From the NCBI GenBank assembly GCA_028554795.2, contig CM068825.1, positions 156,623,053 to 156,687,052 on the forward strand: a DNA stretch of 64,000 nucleotides, read 5' to 3'. The notes beneath the pieces were generated by a model that was not told the DNA's origin, did no database searches, and worked only from the letters and a program-made list of their open reading frames with translations. This DNA is from Sinohyriopsis cumingii. Lineage: Eukaryota > Mollusca > Bivalvia > Unionida > Unionidae. Below, in pieces: positions 9,342-19,162 of the stretch. Position numbers and translations under genes: made by a program. Positions within the stretch are counted from its first letter, which is position 1; every line of letters starts with the position of its first letter.

Positions 9342-9659
9342 TCAATCTCGCGTCATAATTTTTTTTATCTTTATAGGTTTGGAGGTTCTGGCAAACACCG
9401 CTTGCGCAAACAACTTATTCCCTGAGTAAAATATTCGCAGGAGCCTATATATAGGGTTATTTATGTTAATATTATAGGATGTTAAAGATAAGGAACTTGC
9501 AGTTGAGAACCTGACTGACACAGCATTTTCAGTAATACGAGAACGCTTGCGGTCACTTGTGCCTGGACTAGTGGGACGTTTTGTGCTATTAGTGATACCT
9601 TCCGCACCTTCATCAGCATGATTAGTCGTCGAAGTTGAATTAACGCGTACCTCTGACAC
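9342..9659 (-). CDS. 105-residue ORF with nuclear-localisation-like motif, uncertain
   Basis: This is open from an ATG at 9659. The N-terminal half is Ser/Thr-rich with a basic cluster SDRKRSR that resembles a nuclear localisation signal; the C-terminal half is hydrophobic and basic. The equivalent region of copy 2 (around 35900-36200) is not open over the same length. It may be a remnant of the decayed block next to it rather than a live gene. Confidence 0.25.
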   Translation of the reverse strand: MSEVRVNSTSTTNHADEGAEGITNSTKRPTSPGTSDRKRSRITENAVSVRFSTASSLSLTSYNININNPIYRLLRIFYSGNKLFAQAVFARTSKPIKIKKIMTRD

Positions 9660-10095
9660 GCCCGAGGAAATAAAATAAATAACAAAATGTGCAGCACAGC
9701 AGCTTCAACAGGAGCTAGGTCCTGCACATGTGACCACATGTGTGTCCAGCTACATTACCGGGAAGAGTAGCAACATGACGTACACAAAGATACATTTCCT
9801 CACACCGACCTCCTTCTTAGAAAAATAAGTAACGTGATGGTTCAGCTTACTCTAACGTGTAATCCCGATTTCAAACATTGCGTGGTCTGACAAACGTAGC
9901 ATGGGAATGCTTCCTATTCATCGGGATTAGTTTTCTGGGTTGGCGTTTTCGAGATGGAATTGATATACATAGTGCCTACGCTACTGTTTTATCTTTCAGT
10001 CTTGACATCTATTTACGAAACACTATTGCACATGGTTTCGTATTATTTCAAGTCAATGCTGATTTCAAACGCATCTCACTCCATTGCACCGAGAC

Positions 10096-10101
10096 TATGG
10101 C
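10096..10101 (+). repeat. Polinton 2 target-site duplication, left copy (TATGGC)
   Basis: TATGGC immediately precedes the AGTAGTG terminus, and TATGCC at 26852-26857 immediately follows the other end. Polintons make 6-bp duplications. The unoccupied homologous site in copy 2 reads TAGGGC at 37858-37863. Confidence 0.85.
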
Positions 10102-10451
10102 AGTAGTGAATAGGGGCACCCTAGGGACAATGGGACTTACCATTAAAAACAGGGTCCCGGCACTCTGGGGACTATGTAAATTTAACATGGGGAAAACTGG
10201 CCCGGCACTCTGGGGACAATTGTAATTTAACATGGGAATATATTTTGGGCCTGTCTAGGGACAATGGGAAGTTAACATGGGAATATATTTTGGGCCTGTC
10301 TAGGGATAATGGGAATTTAACATGGGAACATATTTTGGGTCTCTCTAGGGACAATGGAAAAGGAACAGGAGAGAGTGATATACAACACAGACAATAGACA
10401 ACAGACATTTTTAAAAATTTAAAAAAAGAGAAAAATTTAGGCATGAAAGTG
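10102..10451 (+). repeat. Left terminal inverted repeat of Polinton 2
   Basis: The first ~70 bp are identical to the inverse of the right end. Subterminal ~46-bp units follow, each with GTCTAGGGACAATGGGAA-type core and an AACATGGGAATATATTTTGG spacer, fewer than in the right repeat. Similarity to the right end continues through the histone-type signal to about 10500. Confidence 0.9.
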
Positions 10452-10491
10452 AATGTCTTTTCGAGGCATGGGAGTGGCCCTGAAAAGGGCC
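10452..10491 (-). promoter_or_regulatory. Histone-type mRNA 3' processing signal
   Basis: On the minus strand, after the small basic gene, AAACCAAA leads into GGCCCTTTTCAGGGCC (10476-10491), then ACTCCC, then GCCTCGAAAAGACATT (about 10452-10467). The stem is perfect, and the downstream purine element matches the other five copies. Confidence 0.72.
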
Positions 10492-10519
10492 TTTGGTTTT
10501 ATGTTAACATACCATACTG

Positions 10520-10753
10520 TTAACACAGAGGGTACCTCATTGGTCTTCTTCTTGTCCGTAAACTCTGTCTTACTTCTGGGCCGTAAATCAAGACCCTCTT
10601 TTAGCAACCTTGTCTTTCGACGTATATTCTTCTTTTCCACACACAGGTATCCGTCCTCTTGACAATGACCCACGACGATCGGACGTACATGGGTAAGTCA
10701 GTTCTAAACGTCATGGAAGAGACGAGAGTAGACGATTCTACGTCGGTCCACAT
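10520..10753 (-). pseudogene. Small Arg-rich protein at Polinton end (element 2 fossil)
   Basis: This is the counterpart of the 77-residue gene at 3145-3378 of Polinton 1, with the same length (234 bp), clear similarity throughout, and the same Arg-rich end. It is preserved as a fossil. It diverges from the coiled-coil gene across the promoter at 10754-10974 and ends at a histone-type 3' signal. Confidence 0.6.
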
Positions 10754-10974
10754 CTTGGTGACGAGAACAGGTAAAGGAATGAAGTGAACGGCGGTTATTT
10801 ATAGGGAGAGGGAGGATTGAAACGGATTGAGTTCATTGACCAATCCAAACACACGTTACAAAATTCAGTCACCCTTTGTCCAATCGGAAGAGAGCAGTCC
10901 GTGATGTCACATTCCCTATATAGAGGCACTAGCGTTTGTGCGCAGTCAATCCAAGCGACACAGTGAGCATAAAC
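10754..10974. promoter_or_regulatory. Divergent promoter, Polinton 2 left end
   Basis: This matches 2926-3144 of Polinton 1. CCTATATAGAGG at about 10915 serves the plus-strand coiled-coil gene, with a GATGTCAC CRE-like variant just upstream; TATAAATA on the minus strand near 10797-10804 serves the small basic gene. Confidence 0.55.
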
Positions 10975-11524
10975 ATGGCGGCATGAATTGGGGCGCACCG
11001 ACCGTGGAGAATACCCAAGGGAACCCGGACTTACTTCCGAAGAGGTAAATTGGGATTTTGTGGATTTTCTTTCGCAAGAATTTGTTCCGGAACCAGTACC
11101 TTTGCCACCTTCTCCTTCTTTAACACACGTGGAGAATTTTAAACAGAGACAGAAAGAAGAATTGAAGAAATTTATACAACAGCAAAAGGAAGCGGGACAA
11201 GCTTTTCTCCTACAGCAACAGCAAGAAGAAGAGATAAGAAAAAAACAACAACAAGAAGCAGCCAAGAAACAAGAGGGTGAAAGTCAAACCATGACGGTAC
11301 TGTTAGACATTTTAGGGGAGTTAAGAAGTCTGAAACAAATGTAACAGACTTCTTTATTACGACCGAAGAGAAAAAGACCTTCCCGAGCTAAACAACCCAA
11401 CCCTGTGACAACACCTACCATACCACCCTTAGTGATTTCTACCAAATCATCGACAGTACGCAGGCCAGAAGTAGGCCTTGGCCGTGGCAAAGGCTTAAGG
11501 CAGTTAAAGTTGATTGCTTCCTAA
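10975..11524 (+). pseudogene. Gln/Glu-rich coiled-coil protein (element 2 fossil)
   Basis: Homologue of 2374-2925. It shares the NPDLL-type N-terminal segment, the FKQRQKEELKKFIQQQKEAG coiled coil, Gln-rich stretches, the LLDILGELRSLKQM helix and the GLGRGKGLRQLKL tail. An open stretch covers most of the coiled coil (10988-11344). It ends just before a histone-type 3' signal. Confidence 0.65.
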
Positions 11525-11556
11525 GTTTTGTTATTTAAAACCCACCAAGACTCAAA

Positions 11557-11600
11557 GGCCCCTTTCAGGGCCATCCATGTCTCTCGAAAAGAGATAGTAT
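11557..11600 (+). promoter_or_regulatory. Histone-type mRNA 3' processing signal
   Basis: ACTCAAA precedes GGCCCCTTTCAGGGCC (11557-11572), then ATCCA, then TCTCTCGAAAAGAGATAG (about 11581-11598). Five of six stem pairs are kept. It lies 33 bp after the stop of the coiled-coil gene, matching the position of 2309-2346 in Polinton 1. Confidence 0.68.
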
Positions 11601-11734
11601 TTCAATAGCCAACATCAGTTAAAACTCAAAAACCCATATTTTTAGCCTAGTGTATGTGTGAATGTCTGAGTGCTTGAGTGTAGATTCTTATTCTAAAAAT
11701 CAAAACCAAAAGACACCTGCTTTTTATAGACTGT

Positions 11735-12252
11735 TTATTCTGGTACAAATTTTACAATCCAAATCACAACACCACATAACATTTTAAAAAGTTCATAGGC
11801 TCCTTCTTCTTTTTCTGTTTTCACTCTCTCTTTTTTTTTAAATGTCTTCACTTTCACAGCTTTTTCCTCCTCTTCATTCTCACTTTCTTCCCTTCTTTTT
11901 TTCTCCTGTTTCTGTTTCTTCACCTGTCTGCTTTCTGTATCTTCTTCCTCTCCATCACTCCCCTCTTCTTCTTCTTGCTCCTGTTGTTTCTTAGGGCAAT
12001 CTGGAGATCAGTGTCCTTTTTCTTGACAATGATAACAGGTATCTTCACTTTTGTCTCTTTTAGCCCCTGTTTTGCTTTTTGACGGTCTGGACACTCTGAA
12101 GACCAATGCCCTTTCTTCTGACAGATATAGCAAGTATCTTGACTTTTATCTCGAAAGGAGGGTGAGTAGTCCGTCGGCTGGTCTGAAGAAAATTTTCGGA
12201 TGACCCTTCGCAAAGCTCTGATGAAAAGTTCGATCTGTGTAGTCTCGTCCAT
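11735..12252 (-). pseudogene. Double CCHC zinc-knuckle protein (element 2 fossil)
   Basis: Homologue of 1577-2068 in the corresponding orientation. The first knuckle, CYICQKKGHWSSEC, is identical to that of Polinton 1. A second knuckle region and a Lys/Glu-rich charged tail follow. The promoter on its 5' side carries TATATAAAAG (minus strand, about 12309-12318). It is divergently arranged with polymerase B. Confidence 0.65.
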
Positions 12253-12386
12253 CGTTCTGCTCGGTTTGAGAGTGAAATGAATAGTGGAAGGACAAGACAC
12301 ACACCCTTTTATATACGCTGGTCTGTCATGGCTATAAAGTAAACCATGGTGTTTAAACTTTAGTCATTTGACGTCTTCCAGTCAAG
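12253..12386. promoter_or_regulatory. Divergent promoter between CCHC gene and polB, Polinton 2
   Basis: Minus-strand TATATAAAAG (about 12309-12318) serves the CCHC gene. Plus-strand CTATAAAGTA (about 12333-12342) serves polymerase B with ATG at 12387. TTTGACGTC near 12367 is shared with Polinton 1. Confidence 0.55.
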
Positions 12387-15300
12387 ATGAAACGATCCAA
12401 TCCAATCGAGAAGAAGGAAGAAGAAAGTAAGAGACAGAAACGTGACCTATCGCCCCGTACCATGGCTGAAGCCTTGGCACAAATTCATGCCAGTGATTTT
12501 GAAGATGACATGAGTGAACCAGAATCAAAACCCAGAGAGTCTGCACCTAGCCCAAGTTCAACAGTCAACCCTGAAAAGTACTATTCCATTCGAGAGACGG
12601 AAAAGCGTCTCTCTAGAAAATTTAGAACCACGGCTTACAAATACACGGTGAAGTTTAAAGATTTCAAGTCCGAAGTACCGTTAGAGAAAGCAGAAGGGTT
12701 CATCACCGAGATGTGGGATTCTTTGCTCACCACACTCAAGCGAAAATGTCAACCCAAAGAATACGATCGTTTGAGACTTTCCATACAACACGACGGCTTG
12801 AAATCCCCTGTTTGGATCGAGTTTAGCAGCCCTGCAGAATTGACCCCTTCCAAAGTCATGGACAAGACTCAACACGTGCAACAATCCAATGACCAGTTTG
12901 ACATCACCGATGGAAAAGCCACACTGGACATGATCCACGTCTCTCCTCCTCAAGGGACTGGCCGCAAAAAGATCTTATTGGAGAACGGCCTTCGCAACAC
13001 CGAAACAAGCCTCGTCCAAATTCACAATTCTCAAGACCAGATGTATTTAGCTAGGGCTATCGTGGTGGGACGAACCTATGCCGACAAGAGCGACACGGCA
13101 GAATGGAAAAGAGCCTGGGAGGACATTCGAAAATCGGACCGAGCCAAACAACGAAGTGAAGCAGAACTCCTGTTACAACAAGCCTGCTTGCCCAAAGACA
13201 AACCCTGTGGCATTCCTGAAATGCAAAAATTGCAAGATGTGCTAGCTCCCCGCCACACCTTGAAAGTGTACCCTTAAGAAGTGAGCGGACCTCTGTAGTT
13301 TCGAGGGAAAGACTTTAAGGATGGAAAATACATTCATGTCTATCATCACGATGAACATTTCGATACCATTACAAGTACCACCGCATTCCTAGGATACATT
13401 TATTACTGTGAGAAATGTGACTATGGCTATACCAATCGAGGGCAACACAAGCCTTGTGGATCGAAATGCTCAGGATGTTTAGCTTCTTAACCCTGTCTGG
13501 ACGAAGGACAAGAACGACTGCATTGTCTTGCTTGTCTGCGTACTTTTGTCAGTCCTACCTGTTACCAACAACATTTGAAGACGCAAGGTTCACAGAAGAA
13601 ATGTGCTTGTCAACTGCTGCGATTGTGCCTCACGTGTGGACAAGGCATATGTACCAATACTACCAAGGCACACGTATGTTCAGGAAAGAAAAAATGTCAC
13701 ATTTGTCACCGAATCGTGGACTTGGAACATCAATGCTACATGCAAATATGCCATCCCCAACAAGAGAAAGAGCATGGTCACAAGAAGAAAGGCAATTTCA
13801 TCTTTTTCGATTTCGAATGCATGCAAGAGACTGGCATTCACATTCCTAATTTCTGCGTGGTTCATCGAGCGTGCGAGAAGTGCATTCAAAAACCTATCTT
13901 CAGGCATTGCCCTCACTGCAGCAAGATTTCTGGAGGACGTGAAAAAATATTACGGGGACCGAACACGCTAGCCGATTTAGCTCGATGGGTCTTAGACACC
14001 CTCGACAAGACGTGGAGCCAAGAGGACATCGAACGTTACGGAGATTGTCATCGTTATGCCACGGTGATGGCTCACAATTTCTCCTGATACGATGGACAGT
14101 TTCTTCTCAGATACTATACGGAACATGGTACCGAGCGTCCTAAAGTCACTTTGAACGGAGCCAAAATCATTTTCATGCAAGTGGGACAAGTACATTTTAA
14201 AGATTCGATGAGTTACTTGGCCATGCCTTTGAGTCGAATGCCTAAAACGTTTGGAATGACAGAAATGGCTAAAGGGTATTTTCCACACTTTTACAATACT
14301 GAAGCTAATCAACATGCCGTTCTACCCCATTTGCCTGAGGCTCACTATTACGACCCCGACAACATGCGTACCGAACAACGAGAAGCTTTCTACGCTTGGT
14401 ACCAGGCTCACGCCTCGGACCCTTTTGACTTTCAGGAAGAAATGCTAAAGTATTGTCGCTCCGTCGTGGACATTTTACGACGTTGCTGTGGAAAATTTCG
14501 AGAACTGTTCATGGAACGCGGAGGGGTCGATCCTTTGGAAGAAGCTTGCACCATTGCCAAAGCATGTTCCTTAGTGTACCGACAACGATTCATGCCTGAA
14601 AACACCGTTGCTGTCATCAGTCCTCAATCAACCAACTCTGTCAAACGTCAGTACTCGGTCAAAGCCCTACGCTGGTTACATTACTTGTGCGACAAGGAAG
14701 ACAAATGGATTCATCATGCCCGTAACGTAGGGGGCGAAAAGAGCATCGGAACGTATTCGGTCGATGGATGGGACTTAGAAAACCCCAAGATCGTGTACGA
14801 GTTTGATGGTTGCTTATTTTACGGATGTCCTGTCTGTTACCCTGATCGTGGCACTAAAAGTCCGTTTTTACAACGAACCATGGAAGACTTGTACCAGGCC
14901 ATTTGTCAGCGACGCCTAAAGTTAAAGCAGCAAGGATACCAAGTGGTGGAAATGTGGGAACACGAATACGATCACCGTTTGAAAACCGATCCCGAGTTTA
15001 AACGCATCGCGGAAAGTTACCAGTTCACGGACCCCCTGAATCCGAGGGATAGTTTGTACGGAGGAAGGACCAATGCCACCTGTTTTCTGTACCAAGCCGA
15101 CGAAGAGAAAGGAGAAGAAATCAAATACTTGGACGTGTGTTCGCTGTATCCCTACGTGTGCAAATATTGTCGCTTTCCTGTAGGGCAAACGCAATTGTTA
15201 ACGGAACACATCGACCTGAAAAACATTCGACAATACGAAGGCTTGATCAAATGTAAAGTTTTGCCTCCCACGGATTTGTACCATCCCGTGTTACCTCACC

Positions 15301-16450
15301 ATTGCCAAGACAAACTGATGTTTCCTTTGTGCCGTACTTGTGCCGAAACGTGTAACCAAGACCAGCCTTGTCAGCACACCCAGGAAGAACGTGCCTTGAC
15401 GAGGACGTGGGTCAGCGTGAAATTGTTCAAAGCTCTGGATATGGCATACCAACTGTTAGAAGTGTACGAAATTTACCACTTTCCCAAGACACAATAATGC
15501 CACAAGGGTGGCCCCACTCAGAAAGGCATTTTCGCAGACTACGTGGATGCTTTTTTGAAACTGAAGCAAGAGGCCAGTGGCTATCCTTCCTGATGTCACA
15601 CTCCCGAAGACCAAAAGACATTCAAAGAGAAATACTGGGCACAAGAAGGCATTTCTTTAGATCACATAGAGAAAAACGAAGGCAGGCGATCGTTTGCCAA
15701 AATGATGTTAAATTGCTTGTGGGGTAAAATGGCACAACGACCAAGACGGAGTATTTGACAGAACCTTCCAGCTACTTTCAGATGATTCACGACAAAACCA
15801 AATACATGAAACAAGTGGACGTCGTTCTTGAGGATTTGATCTTAGTCAGTTAAGAAGAAGATCTGGACTTTGTGGAAGCCTACCCCTTTGGAAATGTCAT
15901 CATTGCGGCTTACGTGACAGCTCATGCTCGCTTAAAATTGTACGAAGCTTTAGAACTGTTATGGGAACGTGTCCTGTACTTTGACACGGAAAGTTGCATC
16001 TACATCGATCACCCGAGTCAACAGCACCCTAGTATCGAAGGAGACCGTTTAAGAGCCCGGACAGACGAGCACCCCGACGACAAGATTCTCAGTTTCGCGA
16101 GTGGTGGTCCTAAAAATTACGGCTACGAATACCGGGACAAACAAGGAGAAGTGCACACGGAGTGTAAAGTGAAAGGACTGACTCTGAATTATCGTACCAG
16201 TCAAGTGGTGAACTTTAGCGTATTGAAAGAAGCCTTGCAGTCTGGAGAAGATGACAACTTTAAAGTGACCACCTATCAGCCAAACAAGATTGTACGTTTA
16301 CCCACTCACAACATCGTCAGTCGACCCTCGGAAAAAGTCCATCAAATCGTGTACCAGAAGCGAGTGCGACTTCCCAATCACTTCACTTTGCCGTACGGAC
16401 ATGTTGGTATTGGTCTGTATATAAAAAGGGACAATGTCCAAGATCGATAG
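12387..16450 (+). pseudogene. Protein-primed DNA polymerase B, Polinton 2 (fossil)
   Basis: The span is about 4.06 kb, the usual size for Polinton polymerase B (around 1,300 residues). In order it shows a charged N-terminal region and a Cys/His-rich zinc-binding part (about 13400-13790). Next come the exonuclease motif FFDFEC (about 13800) and a second exonuclease region with DSMSYLAMPLSRMPKTFG (about 14195). Polymerase motif A is DVCSLYPYV (about 15132), motif B is MMLNCLWGK (about 15700), and motif C is YFDTES (about 15977). This is the family B, protein-primed type that replicates Polintons. It has several breaks. A TATA box for the next gene lies inside its 3' end. Confidence 0.9.
16418..16426 (+). 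promoter_or_regulatory. TATA box of the BIR gene
   Basis: TATATAAAA lies 57 bp before the ATG at 16483, within the 3' end of the polymerase gene. Individual TATA boxes for closely packed genes are a repeated feature of this element. Confidence 0.5.
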
Positions 16451-16482
16451 TTTATTGTGACTACCAAAACCAAGCGAACAAG

Positions 16483-16968
16483 ATGAATCCTTTGAAAGAG
16501 ACATCGTTCCAGTTTTGGGATTGTAAAAAAGTTTTACCTTCCCCTAGTGTGACTAATATTGGATGGATAAGACCCATGCATTGCGACGGAAAATGTCCGG
16601 AAGGAAACTGAAAGTGTCCATGCGGTTAACATTGTCAATGCGTAACGGAGTTTGCAGACGAGTGCGATTGTGAGCCTTGCGATTGAAGCGATGCTGTATG
16701 TTGTGACCTTAGTGATGCCGTAAAGCATCATGGGAACTGTATTCTCTCTACTCCTATCAAAGGAAAATGGCCTAAGTATCTGGGATTATCGACCCCCGAA
16801 GAATTAGCCAGAACCGGATTGTTCTACTTGGGCGAAGGGGATAAAGTCAAGTGCTTCAGTTGGGGTGTGTCACTTCACCAATGGGAACTACAAGATTCGG
16901 CCTACCTGGAACATGCTCGATGGTCACCGAATTGTCATTACTTACCCTTAGTGGGACCGAGACATTGA
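16483..16968 (+). pseudogene. IAP-like BIR-domain protein captured in Polinton 2 (fossil)
   Basis: The C-terminal part (about 16770-16965) reads as a BIR domain: a helix with STPEELARTGLFYLGEGDKV, then CF, a Trp-containing segment WELQDSAYLEHARWSPNC and a final CxY. This is the layout of the zinc-binding baculoviral IAP repeat. IAP proteins block caspases and are often acquired by large DNA viruses from hosts. A Cys-rich segment precedes the domain. It is placed between polymerase and the F-box-like genes with its own TATA box, suggesting a host-interaction gene. It is preserved as a fossil. Confidence 0.7.
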
Positions 16969-16979
16969 AGTAACTTACC

Positions 16980-17369
16980 ATGTCGTTGAAGAAGAAACCA
17001 GATTGGCTAGGAGTCAAATGTTGGACATCACCGAGACCAGTATTTAAACTTCATTTCAAAAATGATATTGAATCATTACCTAAAGAACTGCAAGAGAAGA
17101 TCTACAAGGAAGTTTGGCAGGGACTTCCCAGAGTGAAATCTCAATGGGTAACTGTAGAACTTTTGTGTCGAGAAATTCACAAGAGGAAAGTGAAAAAAGT
17201 TAACCAGTGTGTTAGATTTCTCTGGATCAAGGGTGCATTCATCCTATTATACCGCTTTAGACCGTTTACATTACAAGATTTCAGTGAGATTCTTGGACGT
17301 TACCCTGAGTGGCAGTGGTCAGAAATTACTTACTATGTGGATTTCTTTTGCTCTTGGAGAAGATTGTAA
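16980..17369 (+). CDS. F-box-like small protein 1 (Polinton 2)
   Basis: This encodes 129 residues, open. After ~30 residues comes SLPKELQEKIYKEVW, which resembles the LPxELxxxIxxxL core of an F-box. The remainder is helical and rich in Trp and aromatic residues. It is a diverged relative of the two following genes and starts 11 bp after the BIR gene. F-box proteins recruit substrates to SCF ubiquitin ligases through Skp1; that role here is inference from a short motif only. No other domain is recognised. Confidence 0.55.
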   Translation: MSLKKKPDWLGVKCWTSPRPVFKLHFKNDIESLPKELQEKIYKEVWQGLPRVKSQWVTVELLCREIHKRKVKKVNQCVRFLWIKGAFILLYRFRPFTLQDFSEILGRYPEWQWSEITYYVDFFCSWRRL

Positions 17370-17390
17370 ATTGTACTGACTGACCTATTC

Positions 17391-17846
17391 ATGGATACTT
17401 TACAAGAGAACATTCGTGCTTTGCCTGTGGAGTTGAGAGAACGCATTTACCGAGAACTGGTCAAAATACAAGTGATACGTAAAGAACAGTTGCATCCGTT
17501 ACGTCACCGATTTTTAAATCACTGGTACCTGAATGCTTTACAAGGACTGATTGATTTGAAAGTGTTCCATTGTACAGACATTGATGAACGACCCCATGGT
17601 TTTAAAAAGGATTGGTTTGCTATTGATGATTCTATGTACTACATTGTAAACTTACTGCATCGAATTCCAGAGGAAGAGTTAAAGACTTACCAACATCTTT
17701 TACACAATGTCAACTTAATGAAAGAGGAAACTTCTGAACGAATTGTAATGTGTAAATTAGTGACTCAACGATATAAATTAGACACTGAAGTAAAACCATG
17801 TCTGTGCAAACGGTACATTTCTTATGTCAGACAAAAGAGGATTTAG
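17391..17846 (+). CDS. F-box-like small protein 2 (Polinton 2)
   Basis: This encodes 151 residues, open. The N-terminus ALPVELRERIYRELVKIQ is F-box-like; further helices, the motif RIPEEELKTYQHLLH and a basic C-terminus with a Cys pair follow. The next gene is a tandem paralogue: the first ~60 codons are nearly identical and the rest much more divergent. Spacing to the neighbours is only 21 and 12 bp, so transcripts may be shared or the promoters may lie within the upstream coding sequence. Confidence 0.6.
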   Translation: MDTLQENIRALPVELRERIYRELVKIQVIRKEQLHPLRHRFLNHWYLNALQGLIDLKVFHCTDIDERPHGFKKDWFAIDDSMYYIVNLLHRIPEEELKTYQHLLHNVNLMKEETSERIVMCKLVTQRYKLDTEVKPCLCKRYISYVRQKRI

Positions 17847-17858
17847 TATGACCAATTC

Positions 17859-18305
17859 ATGGATACTTTACAAGAGAACATTCGTGGTTTGGCTGTGGAG
17901 TTGAGAGAACGCATTTACCGAGAACTGGTCAAAATACAAGTCAAACGTAAAGAACAATTGCATCCATTACGTCACCAGATGTTTAACCACTGGTACCTGA
18001 ATGCTATAAGAGAACTGATTCGTCAGAAATTGTTTCAGTGGTCAGAGCTTGTTCAATACTTCCAAGCCTCAAATGATCGACATGTTTGTGATTTTGGTTA
18101 CTTCGAGATTCACCTAGTGCAACGAATTGAGGAAGACGAGTTAAAGGATTACCAACATATTTTACGTGGAATCTGCTTAGAGAAAGAGGAAACTTCTAAT
18201 CGAACTCTGAAGTGTAGGTTACAGTTTGGAGCATTTAAATTTCCAACTGGAGAACGAAGATCTCTGGGTAGAAAGTACGTGTATTGCTTCCGAAAAAAAA
18301 GATAG
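17859..18305 (+). CDS. F-box-like small protein 3 (Polinton 2)
   Basis: This encodes 148 residues, open. It is a paralogue of 17391-17846, with GLAVELRERIYRELVKIQ at the N-terminus and RIEEDELKDYQHILRG in the middle. The strong N-terminal conservation against a divergent C-terminal half is what one expects if the N-terminus binds a common partner such as Skp1 and the C-terminus binds different targets; this is inference. Three adjacent relatives indicate expansion by tandem duplication within the element. Confidence 0.6.
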   Translation: MDTLQENIRGLAVELRERIYRELVKIQVKRKEQLHPLRHQMFNHWYLNAIRELIRQKLFQWSELVQYFQASNDRHVCDFGYFEIHLVQRIEEDELKDYQHILRGICLEKEETSNRTLKCRLQFGAFKFPTGERRSLGRKYVYCFRKKR

Positions 18306-18322
18306 TATAAAAACAGGCTGCC

Positions 18323-18445
18323 ATGCCAAGGCTTTTATCACATGTAATTGAACAGATTCCGTGGGAGGAACTCAATGACACTATTCAAACCGTGGATAAT
18401 TACCATCAATTATTACAAGAACTGTTTCCGTTCAGTTTGGGTTGA
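18323..18445 (+). CDS. Short ORF, possible fourth F-box-family remnant
   Basis: This is a 40-residue frame from the ATG at 18323, preceded closely by AGTATAAAAAC at 18304-18313. It contains QIPWEELND and YHQLLQELF, resembling the RIPEEELKTYQHLL segment of the preceding paralogues. It is probably a remnant; whether it is expressed cannot be judged. Confidence 0.3.
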   Translation: MPRLLSHVIEQIPWEELNDTIQTVDNYHQLLQELFPFSLG

Positions 18446-18543
18446 CAAGTGGTGTGTGTCTTAGTGACTTGTTTTCTGGGATTTCGTTTACCAGCCGATT
18501 CCTTGTGGACTCTTTACGAACAGTACTTACCACCCAATTAAAC

Positions 18544-18789
18544 ATGAAAGTGGTGCCTTTAAATGGTCACGAAAGACTCATTTTGCTCAATGTTTTGCGT
18601 TTTCATCTGGATACTTCTCGACCTCTACAGGAAAAAAAGATTCGTCAACTTTTAGCTACAGAAGACGTGTATGACGATGTGTGTGTAGCTTGTGACTTAC
18701 ACCCCCATTGGACAGATGTACGTGCCTGGAAAAAAGGGGGTTTTGAGGCTTGGACCCAAGAAGTGGCCCAGAATGCTCGGGAGTTGTGA
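18544..18789 (+). CDS. Unknown small Polinton 2 protein
   Basis: An 81-residue frame from the ATG at 18544 (the frame is open further upstream to 18442 but without ATG). It is helical with a CVACDLHPHW segment and WKKGGFEAWTQEV near the end. It sits between the F-box-like family and the membrane protein gene. No family is recognised. Confidence 0.35.
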   Translation: MKVVPLNGHERLILLNVLRFHLDTSRPLQEKKIRQLLATEDVYDDVCVACDLHPHWTDVRAWKKGGFEAWTQEVAQNAREL

Positions 18790-18839
18790 TCCTTCCTTTC
18801 TACGTCCAAAGAAAAAAGGTCACTTTTCAACCTGTGTTA

Positions 18840-19079
18840 ATGACGGTACCAGAAGAAGAACTCGTCACTCAGGACAGGACTGTCGTGGACATTCCTGAAA
18901 GACCCTTTCGGGAGGACACTTGTGTGACCTTACCCCCTGTTGAACTGGTCAGAACATTACCCAAAACATGTTGTACAGAATCTTGTTTCTATTCCACGTT
19001 GATCGTTTTTATGTGCCTTTTATCGCTGTACTTAAGCCTTTGGCTTTTATGTATCTTAGTCTTTCGTGTTCATGTTTAA
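18840..19079 (+). CDS. Small single-pass membrane protein (Polinton 2)
   Basis: This encodes 79 residues from the ATG at 18840 (the frame is open further upstream without ATG). A polar N-terminal part is followed by a C-terminal hydrophobic segment of about 25 residues (STLIVFMCLLSLYLSLWLL onward) that ends close to the C-terminus. It is therefore predicted to be tail-anchored. A polyadenylation signal AATAAA lies 8 bp past the stop. Function is unknown. Confidence 0.5.
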   Translation: MTVPEEELVTQDRTVVDIPERPFREDTCVTLPPVELVRTLPKTCCTESCFYSTLIVFMCLLSLYLSLWLLCILVFRVHV

Positions 19080-19086
19080 AAACCTC

Positions 19087-19092
19087 AATAAA
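19087..19092 (+). terminator. Polyadenylation signal AATAAA
   Basis: AATAAA directly follows the membrane-protein gene, with a T/G-rich downstream region (TTGTCTTGTCTGTTTTCGTG at about 19120). It shows that internal genes of the element can use ordinary poly(A) signals, in contrast to the histone-type ends of the terminal genes. Confidence 0.5.
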
Positions 19093-19162
19093 CTTGTCCT
19101 GAAAAAAGTATCAAAACTCTTGTCTTGTCTGTTTTCGTGTTACAAGTGACAATGCTAACACT

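Larger units (their letters stand above)
3735..10101 (+). repeat. Tandem duplication copy 1, first part (paired with 31710-37857)
   Basis: From immediately after Polinton 1 to the left target site of Polinton 2, the sequence runs collinear with 31710-37857 at roughly 85-90% identity by eye. Indels include copy-1-only sequence at about 4560-5640 and copy-2-only insertions (31804-31970 and 36212-37449). It contains no intact host gene: a SINE fragment, microsatellites and decayed protein-like blocks are listed separately. About 8700-9340 holds further degraded protein-like sequence, and about 6420-7680 shows nothing beyond a (GT)n tract at about 6548-6573. Confidence 0.85.
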
